The notes below the pieces were generated by a model, which had not been told where the DNA came from, searched no databases, and saw only the letters and a program-made list of their open reading frames with translations. A stretch of 64,000 nt of DNA from Aeromicrobium marinum DSM 15272 (lineage in GTDB: Bacteria > Actinomycetota > Actinomycetes > Propionibacteriales > Nocardioidaceae), in assembly GCF_000160775.2 (NCBI RefSeq), contig NZ_CM001024.1, positions 1,840,019 through 1,904,018 on the forward strand, written 5' to 3'. This document shows, piece after piece, positions 17,568-29,614 of this stretch (the stretch's first letter is position 1; each line of letters starts with the position of its first letter). The translations under genes and the position numbers were made by a program.

Positions 17568-17590
17568 GGGTGAGGGAGACGGGGCGGGGG

Positions 17591-18289
17591 TCAGGCGGTG
17601 TCGCGGGCGTAGGCGGTCGCGGTGCTGCTGACGTCGCGGGCGTAGCGCGCGCTGCGGTTGTAGGTCAGCACCGCGTCGGTGAAGCCGATCTTCTCCTGGA
17701 CCACGCCCGCGTCGCACAGGTAGCGGGCGGCCGCGAGGGCCGCGTCGTCGACGTCCTGGGGGTCGCGGCGCCCGTCACCGTCGCCGTCGGCGCCCCACTC
17801 GGCCCACGTGGTCGGGATGAACTGCATCGGACCGACCGCCCGGTCCCACTCGGTGTCGCCGTCCAGCCGGCCGCCGTCGGTGTCGGGGATCGCTGCCACG
17901 CCGTCGCCGTCCAGGGCGATGCCGATGATCGGCGGTGAGGCCACCCCGTCGGCTCCGATCCGCGAGCCGTTCACGGCGCCGTGGATGGACTCGATCTGCC
18001 CGATGCCCGCCAGCACGTTCCAGCCGATGCCGCAGGCGGGGTCCTCCTCGGCGAGCCGCGACTCGGCCGCTGCGTAGGCCTGCAGGACCCGCGGCGGGAT
18101 GCCCGTCGACCCGGACGTGCGGCCCAGCCACCCGGCCTCCACCACGCCGGCGAGCACTGGAGCTGCGACCGCCCGCTCCGGAAGATCGACGTCGGGGCGG
18201 GGCCGCTCCGTCGGTCCTCCCCCGGTCACCGTCCCACAGCCGGCCACCACGGCCAGGACGGCCACCGGGACGACGAGCAGGCGGCGCAT
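17591..18289 (-). CDS. Lytic murein transglycosylase lipoprotein (MltB/SLT_2-like)
   Basis: This 232-residue exported enzyme cleaves peptidoglycan between MurNAc and GlcNAc. The signal peptide ends in VVAGC (Cys18 lipidated). The catalytic domain has GIGQIESIHG with the likely catalytic Glu100, then GPMQFIPTTWAEWG and LTYNRSARYARDV, the active-site blocks of the family. A DGDGDGRRDPQDVDDA calcium-like loop follows the GPMQFIP block. The ATG at 18289 is chosen for the signal peptide; a GTG 18 bp upstream is possible. Confidence 0.9.
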   Translation of the reverse strand: MRRLLVVPVAVLAVVAGCGTVTGGGPTERPRPDVDLPERAVAAPVLAGVVEAGWLGRTSGSTGIPPRVLQAYAAAESRLAEEDPACGIGWNVLAGIGQIESIHGAVNGSRIGADGVASPPIIGIALDGDGVAAIPDTDGGRLDGDTEWDRAVGPMQFIPTTWAEWGADGDGDGRRDPQDVDDAALAAARYLCDAGVVQEKIGFTDAVLTYNRSARYARDVSSTATAYARDTA

Positions 18290-18345
18290 GGCCCCATTCT
18301 CCGGCACCGGACCAAGCCCGGCTCCGTGGTCGACCCAGCAGCCGG

Positions 18346-21855
<3,510 letters not shown>

Positions 21856-21862
21856 CGTCGGC

Positions 21863-22429
21863 CTAGCGGTTGAAGGCGCTCTGCGTGGCCTCGAGGCCAC
21901 GGGTCAGCAGGGACTCGACGGCGTCGGCGGCCTCGACCACGTTCAGGTCGAGCTCCTTGCGCTCGGCGGCCGACCAGGGCTTGAGCACGTAGTCATGGAC
22001 GGTCTGCTGACCGGGGGGCCGGCCGATGCCGACCCTGACCCGGTGGAAGTCACCGGTGCCGAGCGATCCGCGGATCGACTTCAGCCCGTTGTGACCGTTG
22101 TCGCCACCGCCGAGCTTCAGACGCAGCTGCCCGAAGTCGATGTCGAGCTCGTCGTGCACCACCACGAGGTGCTCCGGCTCGACGTCGAAGAACGTCGCCA
22201 TGGCCTTGACCGGTCCACCGCTCTCGTTCATGTAGGAACGGCTGCGGCCCAGGACGACCCGCTCCCCGGCGAGCCGGCCCTCGACCACCTCGGCGCGGCT
22301 GGCCCGGTGCGACTTCCACCGGCCGCCGACCCGCTCGGCGAGAACGTCGGTGACGAGGTACCCGACGTTGTGCCGGGTGGCGGCGTACGCCGGGCCCGGG
22401 TTGCCGAGCCCGGCGATCAGCCAGGTCAC
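21863..22429 (-). CDS. pth: Peptidyl-tRNA hydrolase
   Basis: Pth recycles peptidyl-tRNA released from stalled ribosomes. The 188-residue protein has the family length, with GLGNPG at 7-12, the catalytic His20 (RHNVG) and Asp93 (VVHDELDI), and the GGGDNGHNGLKS substrate loop. Its GTG overlaps the rplY stop by 4 bp, giving the conserved rplY-pth coupling, and mfd follows 7 bp later. Confidence 0.97.
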   Translation of the reverse strand: MTWLIAGLGNPGPAYAATRHNVGYLVTDVLAERVGGRWKSHRASRAEVVEGRLAGERVVLGRSRSYMNESGGPVKAMATFFDVEPEHLVVVHDELDIDFGQLRLKLGGGDNGHNGLKSIRGSLGTGDFHRVRVGIGRPPGQQTVHDYVLKPWSAAERKELDLNVVEAADAVESLLTRGLEATQSAFNR

Positions 22430-23094
22430 TCCGACTCGGCCGACCCGTCCTCGTCGCCAGCGGCGTCGGAGGAGTCGCCGGCCTCGGACTCGGGAGCGTC
22501 GTGCTCGATGCCGACCTCGGCCTCGGCCTCGGCCAGCTCGGCCTCGACCTCGGCGGTGGACGGAGCGTTGACGATGTTGATCATCAGCTGGTCCTCGTCG
22601 CCGGCGATGGTCGAGCCCTTCGGCAGCACCAGGTCCTTGGCCAGGATCTGCTCCCCGGCGGCCAGACCCTCGATCGAGACCTCGATCTCGTTCGGGATGT
22701 GCGTGGCCTCGGCCTCGATCGACACGGTGGAGTTCTCCGTGACGACCAGGGTGTCGGGGCCGGCCTGACCGACGAGGGTCAGCGGGATGTCGACGGTGAC
22801 CTTCTCGCCCTTCTTGACGATCAGCAGGTCGGCGTGCTCGATGAAGCCCTTCAGCGGGTCACGCTGGACCTGCTTGGGGATCACCAGGTGCGAGCCGGAG
22901 TCGAGGTCGATGCTCAGCAGCGCGTTGGAGTTCTTCAGCGCGAGCATCAGGTCGTGGCCCGGCAGGGTCACGTGCACGGGGTCGGAGCCGTGGCCGTACA
23001 GCACGGCGGGCACCTGGTCGGCGCGACGGATGCGGCGGGCGGCCCCCTTGCCGAACTCGGTGCGGGTCTGGGCGGCGATCTTGATCTCGGCCAC
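22426..23094 (-). CDS. rplY: 50S ribosomal protein L25/general stress protein Ctc
   Basis: This is the two-domain form of L25 that binds 5S rRNA. The 222-residue protein has an N-terminal L25 domain (TRTEFGKGAARRIRR, VPAVLYGHG), a TL5-like beta domain, and a C-terminal tail from about residue 185 made largely of Glu, Ala, Asp and Ser. The GTG is chosen for the GAGGAGAG site before it. The tail is probably disordered. Confidence 0.95.
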   Translation of the reverse strand: MAEIKIAAQTRTEFGKGAARRIRRADQVPAVLYGHGSDPVHVTLPGHDLMLALKNSNALLSIDLDSGSHLVIPKQVQRDPLKGFIEHADLLIVKKGEKVTVDIPLTLVGQAGPDTLVVTENSTVSIEAEATHIPNEIEVSIEGLAAGEQILAKDLVLPKGSTIAGDEDQLMINIVNAPSTAEVEAELAEAEAEVGIEHDAPESEAGDSSDAAGDEDGSAESE

Positions 23095-23245
23095 GGGGGC
23101 TCTCCTCGGCATGGTGCGAACGGTGGTTCGGTGTGCAGGACTGTGGGACAGCCCGGGCGGTGCTCGACACACGACACGCAGGGGCCCGTCGGTGGAGCAC
23201 CCTGTCGATGACGGTGATCGCTCACCCTCGCCAGGCAACCCGGCG

Positions 23246-23251
23246 ACTCTA
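23246..23251 (-). promoter_or_regulatory. Likely -10 element for rplY-pth-mfd
   Basis: TAGAGT on the minus strand lies about 150 nt before the rplY start codon, in the 198-bp gap after prs. It would give a leader of roughly 145 nt. No riboswitch or r-protein binding fold was recognised in that leader. Confidence 0.4.
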
Positions 23252-23292
23252 CCGCAGGAGGTCCGGCCGACAGAAATCGGTCGGAGGCGGCG

Positions 23293-24276
23293 TCAGTCCT
23301 TGAACAGGCTCGTGACCGAGCCGTCCTCGAACACCGCCGCGATCGCCTGGGCGAAGAGCGGGGCGATCGACAGGACGGTCAGGTTGTCGAAGTGCTGGGC
23401 GTCGGCCAACGGCAGGGTGTTCGTGATGATCACCTCGGTGGCGACGGAGTTCTTCAGCCGGTCGACCGCCGGGCCCGAGAACACCGCATGGGTGGCCGCC
23501 ACGACCACCTCGGCCGCCCCCTCGGCCATCAGGGCCTCGGCGGCCTGCACGATGGTGCCGCCGGTGTCGATGAGGTCGTCGACCAGGATGCAGGTGCGGT
23601 CCTTGACCTCGCCCACGACCCGGTTGGCCTTGCTCTCGTTCGGCCGGTTGACGTCGCGGGTCTTGTGGATGAACGCCAACGGCGCGCCGCCGAGGGCGTT
23701 GGCCCACGACTCGGCGACCTTGATGCGGCCCGCGTCCGGCGAGACGACGGCGAGCGGCCGGTCCCCGTAGGTGCTGCGCACGTGGCGCGTGAGGATGGGC
23801 ATCGCCAGCAGGTGGTCGACGGGGCCGTCGAAGAATCCCTGGATCTGGGCGGTGTGCAGGTCGACGGTCATCAGCCGGTCGGCCCCGGCGGACAGGAACA
23901 GGTCGGCCATCAGCCGGGCCGAGATGGGCTCACGCCCGAGGTGCTTCTTGTCCTGACGGGCGTAGCCGTAGAACGGCAGCACGACGGTGATCCGCTTGGC
24001 CGAGGCGCGCTTCAGCGCGTCGATCATGATGAGCTGCTCCATGATCGCGTCGTTGATCGGCGCGGCATGGCTCTGGATGACGAAGGCGTCGCAGCCGCGC
24101 ACCGACTCGTCGAACCGCACGTAGATCTCGCCGTTGGCGAAGTCGTAGGCCGTGGTGGGCACGAGGTCGACCTCGAGCAGCTCGGCCACCTCCTGGGCCA
24201 GGACCGGGTGCGCGCGCCCCGAGAACAGCATCAGGTTCTTGGTGGGGGTGCGGTTGCTGGACGACGGCCTACTCAC
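23293..24276 (-). CDS. prs: Ribose-phosphate pyrophosphokinase
   Basis: Prs makes PRPP from ribose 5-phosphate and ATP for nucleotide, histidine and tryptophan synthesis. The 327-residue protein has the ATP-loop region FYGYARQDKKHLGREPIS, the flexible-loop and catalytic HTAQIQGFF region, and the PRPP-binding VDDLIDTGGT motif near residue 235. The GTG start overlaps the glmU stop by 8 bp and has an AGGAG site, so prs is co-transcribed with glmU. Confidence 0.97.
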   Translation of the reverse strand: MSRPSSSNRTPTKNLMLFSGRAHPVLAQEVAELLEVDLVPTTAYDFANGEIYVRFDESVRGCDAFVIQSHAAPINDAIMEQLIMIDALKRASAKRITVVLPFYGYARQDKKHLGREPISARLMADLFLSAGADRLMTVDLHTAQIQGFFDGPVDHLLAMPILTRHVRSTYGDRPLAVVSPDAGRIKVAESWANALGGAPLAFIHKTRDVNRPNESKANRVVGEVKDRTCILVDDLIDTGGTIVQAAEALMAEGAAEVVVAATHAVFSGPAVDRLKNSVATEVIITNTLPLADAQHFDNLTVLSIAPLFAQAIAAVFEDGSVTSLFKD

Positions 24277-25702
24277 CGGTGGACTCCTGTGCTCGACGTG
24301 CTGCCTCGGCGGATGCGGAGCCGGGCCGCCTGGCCTCGACCCACCCCTCCATGGTCCTCTGCCGGTCCCCTCCGACGGCCAGCGCCCCCGGCGGGACGTC
24401 GTCGCGCACCGTGGTACCGGCTGCCGTGTAGGCGCCGTCACCGATCGAGACGGGCGCGACGAACACGTTGTCGGAGCCGGTGCGGGCGTGCCGGCCGATG
24501 CTGGTGCGGTGCTTGGCGACCCCGTCGTAGTTGGCCGTGATCGTGCCCGCCCCGATGTTGGTCCCCTCGCCGATGTCGGCGTCACCGAGGTACGACAGGT
24601 GCGGCGCCTTGGCGCCGTCGCCGAGGCGGGTGTTCTTGGTCTCGACGAACGTGCCGATCTTGGCCCCGGTACCGGTCACCGTGCCCGGACGGAGGTAGGC
24701 GAACGGTCCGACGGTGGTCCCGGCGCCGATCACGGCGTTCGACCCGTGGGTGCGGACGACCTCGGCGTCGGGGCCCACCTCGACGTCGCGCAGGGTCGTG
24801 TCGGGTCCGATCGTGGCGCCGTCCGCCACCACCGTGGCGCCGAGCAGCTGGGTCCCGGGCAGCAGGGTGACGTCCTGACCCAGCTGCACGGCCGAGTCGA
24901 TCCAGGTGGTCGCCGGGTCGACGATGGTCACCCCCTCGTCCATCCAGTGCCGCGTGAGGCGGTCGTTGAGGGCGCGTCCCAGCCGCGCGAGCTGGTGGCG
25001 GTCGTTGACCCCCTCGGTCTGCCAGAGGTCCTCGAGCACGTGGGCGCCGACCGGGAGCCCGTCCTGCACCGCGCGGCCGACGATGTCGGTCAGGTAGTAC
25101 TCCCCCTGGGTGTTGCCGGCGTCCAGGGAACGCACGGCGCGGTCGAGGAACCCCGCGTCGACGGCGAGGATCCCGCTGTTGACCTCGGTGATGGCGAGCT
25201 CGTCGGCGCTGGCATCGCGGTGCTCGCGGATCGCCAGCACCGACCCGTCCTCGGCCCTGACGATCCGGCCGTAGCCGGCCGGGTCGAGCGGCCGGTAGGT
25301 CAGGACCGACACGGCTCGACCGGCGTCGCGGTGCTCGCGCAGGAGCGTGCTGAGCGTGTCGCCGGTCAGCAGCGGCACGTCCCCGTAGGTGATGAGGACC
25401 GTTCCGGTCGGCACCGCACCGAGGGCGTCGAGCGCGACCTGGACGGCGTGGCCGGTGCCCCGCTGCTCCTCCTGCACGGCGTGGACCACCGACGGGTCGA
25501 TCGCGCTGATCTCGGCCGACACCTGGTCGCGCTGGTGCCCGACGACGGCGACGACCGTGCCGGCACCGGTCTGCTGCACCGCCAGCAGGGCGTGCGCGAT
25601 CATGCTGCGTCCGCCGATGGGGTGCAGCACCTTCGCGGTGCGCGAACGCATCCGGGTGCCCGCGCCGGCAGCGAGGACGATGGCGGTGACCTGGTCGCTC
25701 AC
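24269..25702 (-). CDS. glmU: Bifunctional GlmU (GlcNAc-1-P uridyltransferase / GlcN-1-P acetyltransferase)
   Basis: GlmU makes UDP-GlcNAc for peptidoglycan. The 477-residue protein has the nucleotidyltransferase signature VLAAGAGTRMRS and K(V)LHPIGGRSM at its start, then a left-handed beta-helix of hexapeptide repeats from about residue 255. The acetyltransferase region contains SYLGDADIGEGTNIGAG and ANYDGVAKHRT. The GTG start has an AAGGAGAA site. The order glmU-prs is conserved in actinobacteria, and tRNA-Gln lies just upstream. Confidence 0.97.
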   Translation of the reverse strand: MSDQVTAIVLAAGAGTRMRSRTAKVLHPIGGRSMIAHALLAVQQTGAGTVVAVVGHQRDQVSAEISAIDPSVVHAVQEEQRGTGHAVQVALDALGAVPTGTVLITYGDVPLLTGDTLSTLLREHRDAGRAVSVLTYRPLDPAGYGRIVRAEDGSVLAIREHRDASADELAITEVNSGILAVDAGFLDRAVRSLDAGNTQGEYYLTDIVGRAVQDGLPVGAHVLEDLWQTEGVNDRHQLARLGRALNDRLTRHWMDEGVTIVDPATTWIDSAVQLGQDVTLLPGTQLLGATVVADGATIGPDTTLRDVEVGPDAEVVRTHGSNAVIGAGTTVGPFAYLRPGTVTGTGAKIGTFVETKNTRLGDGAKAPHLSYLGDADIGEGTNIGAGTITANYDGVAKHRTSIGRHARTGSDNVFVAPVSIGDGAYTAAGTTVRDDVPPGALAVGGDRQRTMEGWVEARRPGSASAEAARRAQESTGE

Positions 25703-25735
25703 GGTTCTCCTTGGTCGACGGACGGGGCCCCGTAG

Positions 25736-25814
25736 CTCCCCGGGCAGGAGTCGAACCTGCGTCGCTTGTCCTGATTCAAAGTCAGGCGGGCCCTGCCGGC
25801 AGACCAACCGGGGA
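25736..25814 (-). tRNA. tRNA-Gln(UUG)
   Basis: The minus strand folds with acceptor TCCCCGG/CCGGGGA, whose first pair is the weak T-A typical of tRNA-Gln, and discriminator G. The D stem is GGTC/GGCC, the anticodon stem CCTGA/TCAGG with loop CTTTGAA (anticodon TTG), and the T arm GCAGG-TTCGACT-CCTGC. The gap between anticodon and T stems is 9 nt, longer than usual for this class. CCA is not encoded. Confidence 0.88.
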
Positions 25815-25868
25815 TCGGGATCAGGCTACCGCCCGCGGCTCGGCCGGCGGGCACGGACGGACCGACGC

Positions 25869-27221
25869 TCAGCCGTCGGTGCCGAGCCCCGCCTCCAGCT
25901 GGGCCGCCAGCGCCATCAGGTCGGCGTCGTCGCCACGCCGGGCGATCAGCTGCACGGCCAGCGGCAGGCCCGACCGACTCGTCCCGGCCGGCAGCGAGAC
26001 CGCGGGCGTGCCCGCGTGGTTCCACTGCGCGGTGTACGGGTAGAAGGCGTTCATCGACAGCACGGTGCGGAGGGCGCCTCTGCCGTCGAAGTGACCGACC
26101 GGCAGGGCCGGACCGCTCATCACGGGCGTGAGGAAGACGTCCACGCCGGCCGTGTCGTGCACCGTGGCACCCCAGCGGTGGCCGGCCCGGCATGCCGCGT
26201 CGATCGCGCCGCGCCCGAACGGACGACCCAGCCGGGCGATCGACCTGGTGCGACGTTCGAGCAGCGCCGGGTCGTCGACCGTCCCGGCCACCTCCCGGAT
26301 GCCGGCGAGGTACCGGACCGTCAGGGCCTTGGCGTCCAGCCCGTACGGGATCTCGACCTCGCGGACGTCGTGACCGGCCGCGGCGAGCGCGTCGGCCGCC
26401 CGCCGCATCGCCCCGGTCACCTCGGGGTCGAGGGGTTCGGCACGGGTCGCCGCGGAGGCACTGGTGCTGAGACCGATCCGCAGCGGCTCGGGCCCGCCTC
26501 CTGCAGCGGCCGACGTCAACGAGGTCGCGAACGTGCCGACGGCGTCGAGGTACAGGGCACTGTCGGCGACCGTGCGGGTCAGGCCGCCCTGCGTCGACAG
26601 GCCGATCCACCCCCCGGAGCTCGGGACCGTGCCGTGGGTCGGCTTGAACCCCACCAGACCGCAGCAGGCGGCCGGGATGCGGATGGACCCGGCGCCGTCC
26701 GAAGCCGTGGCGAGTCCCACCGCGCCCGCGGCCACGAGCGCGGCGGACCCGCCCGAGGAACCACCCGGCGTGTGGCCGGTGTCGTGCGGGTTGCGCGTCA
26801 CCCCGGTCGCGGCCGACTCGGTGAACCCGTAGACCGCCAGCTCGGGCAGCGCGGTGGACGCCACCACGACGGCTCCGAGCTCGCGCAGTCGTGCCACCAG
26901 GTCCGCGTCCGTCGTCGCCTTGCGGTTCATGGCTCGGCTGCCGAGCCCGGTCACGTGCCCCGCCACGTCGAGGTCGTTCTTCACCGCGATCGGCACGCCC
27001 AGCAGCGGGCCGTCCTCGCCGGCCGACCGGCGCCGATCCGCCGCGGCCGCCATCGCGGTGGCCTCCTCGCCCAGCAGCTCGACGACGGCGTTGAGTCGCG
27101 ACGACTCGGCGTCGATGCGTTCGACGGTGGCTCGTGCCAGCTCGGTGGCCGACACGTCCCCGGCGCGGAGACGGGCGGTCTGGGTGGTGGGGCCGGCGGC
27201 CACCAGCTCGTGCAGGTCCAT
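25869..27221 (-). CDS. Amidase signature family hydrolase
   Basis: This 450-residue enzyme hydrolyses an amide of unknown identity. The Ser-cisSer-Lys triad is intact: Lys81 (GVPIAVKND), Ser155 (GGSSGGS) and nucleophile Ser179 (SDGAGSIRIPA). TAGCCT at 27229-27234 on the minus strand, just before the ATG, suggests a leaderless transcript. It is divergent from a MarR regulator 67 bp away, which may control it. It contrasts with the altered paralogue at 30572-31789. Confidence 0.92.
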   Translation of the reverse strand: MDLHELVAAGPTTQTARLRAGDVSATELARATVERIDAESSRLNAVVELLGEEATAMAAAADRRRSAGEDGPLLGVPIAVKNDLDVAGHVTGLGSRAMNRKATTDADLVARLRELGAVVVASTALPELAVYGFTESAATGVTRNPHDTGHTPGGSSGGSAALVAAGAVGLATASDGAGSIRIPAACCGLVGFKPTHGTVPSSGGWIGLSTQGGLTRTVADSALYLDAVGTFATSLTSAAAGGGPEPLRIGLSTSASAATRAEPLDPEVTGAMRRAADALAAAGHDVREVEIPYGLDAKALTVRYLAGIREVAGTVDDPALLERRTRSIARLGRPFGRGAIDAACRAGHRWGATVHDTAGVDVFLTPVMSGPALPVGHFDGRGALRTVLSMNAFYPYTAQWNHAGTPAVSLPAGTSRSGLPLAVQLIARRGDDADLMALAAQLEAGLGTDG

Positions 27222-27288
27222 GGGGGAAGGCTACGGCCGCGTCCCGCGACGAGCAGGCATTCTCGGCCCCCCGCCTACGATGGCACCC

Positions 27289-27798
27289 ATGAACGCTGCG
27301 ACGCCGGTGGGACACGACGAGGTCGACCGCCTCATCGCGGCCTGGCAGCGCGAACGCCCGGACGTCGACGTGTCGCCGATGGCGGTGCTCAGCCGCATCT
27401 CGCGCCTCGCCGTCCACCTCGACCGGGCCCGGCAGCAGGCGTTCTCCGCCCATGGCCTGGTCGGGTGGGAGTTCGACGTCCTGTCGGCCCTGCGTCGCTC
27501 CGGCGAGCCGTACCAGCTGTCGCCGGGCCAGCTGCTCGCCGAGACCCTGGTGACCAGCGGCACGATGACCAACCGGGTCGACCGGCTGGTGCAGCGGGGA
27601 CTCGTGGAGCGACGGCCCGACCCCGACGACCGGCGCGGCGTGATGGTCCGCCTCACCGCCGACGGGCGGGGTGCGGTCGATGCCGCCCTGGCCGAGCTGA
27701 TGCGGCACGAACGCGAGCTGTTGTCGGCGCTCGGCGCAGGGGACGTCGAGCACCTCGCCACGGCGCTCCGCTCGCTCACCGTGCCCTTCGAGTCCTGA
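27289..27798 (+). CDS. MarR family transcriptional regulator
   Basis: This 169-residue winged-helix repressor has the MarR core SGTMTNRVDRLVQRGLVERRPDPDDRRGVMVRLT, containing the recognition helix and the DxRG wing. The ATG at 27289 is chosen over the one at 27280 because TACGAT at 27276-27281 would start a leaderless transcript there. The adjacent divergent amidase gene is the natural candidate target. The ligand is unknown. Confidence 0.93.
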   Translation: MNAATPVGHDEVDRLIAAWQRERPDVDVSPMAVLSRISRLAVHLDRARQQAFSAHGLVGWEFDVLSALRRSGEPYQLSPGQLLAETLVTSGTMTNRVDRLVQRGLVERRPDPDDRRGVMVRLTADGRGAVDAALAELMRHERELLSALGAGDVEHLATALRSLTVPFES

Positions 27799-27805
27799 GC
27801 GGCGT

Positions 27806-29614
27806 CTAGCCCAGGACCTCCAGCACCTCGAGCCACTCGTGCTCGGTTCGTTCGCGCTCGGCAGCCACCCGCTCGTGCTCGGCCGCCAGGTCGGCGAGCC
27901 GGGCGGCGTCGGTGGCGTGCTCGACCATCAGCCGCTCCAGCTCGGCCTCGCGAGCCGTGAGCTTGCCGATCTGCCGTTCCAGGCGCACCGCGTCCTTGCG
28001 CGCCTGCCGCTCCTGACCGCTGCCCGCAGGCCCACCTCCCCGCTGGGCGTGACGTTTCGGCCCCGGATCAGCCGGTTTCGGGGCCGGAACGTCACGCCCA
28101 GCGGGAGCGGGAGGGGTCTCGCGGAGCCGGAGGTACTCGTCGACTCCGCCGGGCAGGTGCCGCAACCGGCCGTCGAGCACGGCGTACTGCTGGTCGGTCA
28201 CGCGTTCCAGCAGGTACCGGTCGTGCGAGACGACGAGCAGGGTGCCCGGCCACGAGTCGAGCAGGTCCTCGATGGCGACCAGCATGTCGGTGTCCATGTC
28301 GTTGGTCGGTTCGTCCAGGATCAGCACGTTCGGTTCGTCCAGCAGGATCATCAGGAGCTGCAGCCGCCGACGTTGTCCGCCCGACAGGTCGCGCACCGGC
28401 GTCGAGAGCTCTCCGGTGCCGAAGCCCAGTCGTTCGAGGAGCTGGCTGGGGGTGAGCTCCTTGCCCGCGGAGACGTACGACGCCCGCTGACGCGCCACGA
28501 CGTCGCGGACCCGCTCGTCGGCGAAGGGGTCCAGCTCGGCCAAGGACTGGCTCAGCGCCGCGACCCGGACGGTCTTGCCCCGCTTGACCCGCCCCGACGA
28601 CGCCTCGACGTCGCCGGTGACCAGGCCGAGCAGCGTGCTCTTGCCCGCACCGTTGACGCCGAGGATGCCGGCCCGCTCCCCCGGGGCGATCCGCCACTCG
28701 ACGCGGTCGAGCACGGTGCGGTCGCCGTACCGGACCGACACGTCGAGCAGGTCGACGACGTCCTTGCCCAGGCGGGCCGTCGCGAGCTGCATCAGCTGCA
28801 CCGCGTCGCGCACGGGCGGTTCACGGGCGATCAGCTCGTTGGCGGCGTCGATGCGGAACTTGGGTTTGGTGGTCCGGGCCGGCGCGCCGCGCCGCAGCCA
28901 CGCCAGCTCCTTGCGCAGCACGTTCTGACGTCGGGCCTCCGATGCCGCCGACTGCCGGTCGCGCTCGACCCGCTGGAGCACGTAGGCCGCGTACCCGCCG
29001 TCGAACGGCTCCACGATCCCGTCGTGCACCTCCCAGGTCGTGCCGCAGACCTCGTCGAGGAACCACCGGTCGTGGGTGACGACCACCAGGGCACCGGTGC
29101 CGCGGGGCCAGCGACGCTTGAGGTGGTCAGCCAGCCACACGACCCCCTCCAGGTCCAGGTGGTTGGTCGGTTCGTCGAGGAACAGGACGTCGACGTCCTC
29201 GACCAGCTGCGCGGCCAGCGCGACCCGCCGCCGCTGCCCACCACTGAGGGTGCTGACCGTCGCCGACGTGTCGACGTCGCCCAGCAGCCCCGCCATGACG
29301 TCGCGGATGCGCGGGTCGCCGGCCCACTCGTGCTCGACCCGGTCCCCCACGACCAGGTCCTGGACCACGGCCTCGGGCGCCAGCAGGTCACCCTGGTCGA
29401 GGAAACCGATCCGCAGGTCCCGGCGCCACGTCACCCGACCGTCGTCGGGCGTGGTGCGGCGGGCCAGTACCCGCATCAGGGTCGTCTTGCCGTCACCGTT
29501 GCGGCCGACCACGCCGATCCGGTCGCCCTCGCCCACCCCGATGCTGACGCCGTCGAGAATCGTGCGCATCGGGTAGGCCAGGCTCAGCGCCTCGCCGCCC
29601 AGGAGCGGCGTCAC
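27806..29614 (-). CDS. ABC-F family ATPase, with an inverted repeat embedded in its coding sequence
   Basis: This 602-residue protein has two ABC domains and no membrane part, as in ribosome-acting ABC-F factors. The first Walker A is GRNGDGKT (37-44) and the second GVNGAGKS, each followed by LSGGQRRR signatures and LDEPTNHLD or LDEPTNDMD. A C-terminal coiled coil (ERQARKDAVRLERQIGKL...) ends the protein. Between the second ABC domain and the coiled coil, residues about 504-526 are encoded by a REP-like inverted repeat. The GTG overlaps the ispE stop by 4 bp. Roles may be translation quality control or antibiotic protection. Confidence 0.93.
   Translation of the reverse strand: MTPLLGGEALSLAYPMRTILDGVSIGVGEGDRIGVVGRNGDGKTTLMRVLARRTTPDDGRVTWRRDLRIGFLDQGDLLAPEAVVQDLVVGDRVEHEWAGDPRIRDVMAGLLGDVDTSATVSTLSGGQRRRVALAAQLVEDVDVLFLDEPTNHLDLEGVVWLADHLKRRWPRGTGALVVVTHDRWFLDEVCGTTWEVHDGIVEPFDGGYAAYVLQRVERDRQSAASEARRQNVLRKELAWLRRGAPARTTKPKFRIDAANELIAREPPVRDAVQLMQLATARLGKDVVDLLDVSVRYGDRTVLDRVEWRIAPGERAGILGVNGAGKSTLLGLVTGDVEASSGRVKRGKTVRVAALSQSLAELDPFADERVRDVVARQRASYVSAGKELTPSQLLERLGFGTGELSTPVRDLSGGQRRRLQLLMILLDEPNVLILDEPTNDMDTDMLVAIEDLLDSWPGTLLVVSHDRYLLERVTDQQYAVLDGRLRHLPGGVDEYLRLRETPPAPAGRDVPAPKPADPGPKRHAQRGGGPAGSGQERQARKDAVRLERQIGKLTAREAELERLMVEHATDAARLADLAAEHERVAAERERTEHEWLEVLEVLG
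28039..28105. repeat. REP-like inverted repeat inside the ABC-F gene
   Basis: Arms of 26 bp (28039-28064 and 28080-28105, one mismatch, core GTGACGTTTCGGCCCC) flank a 15-nt loop. Arms and loop closely match the intergenic copy at 17499-17567. The frame stays open through it and adds about 23 Pro/Gly/Arg-rich residues in a linker. Confidence 0.88.

Noticed and set aside
23095..23292. Small gene or riboswitch in the 198-bp gap between prs and rplY
   Set aside because: No frame with a ribosome site and no conserved fold was seen; only a promoter-like hexamer and a weak 5-bp hairpin.
25389..27809. 806-codon frame antisense to glmU, tRNA-Gln and the amidase
   Set aside because: It crosses a tRNA and an intact amidase gene; the translation is biased and has no domains.
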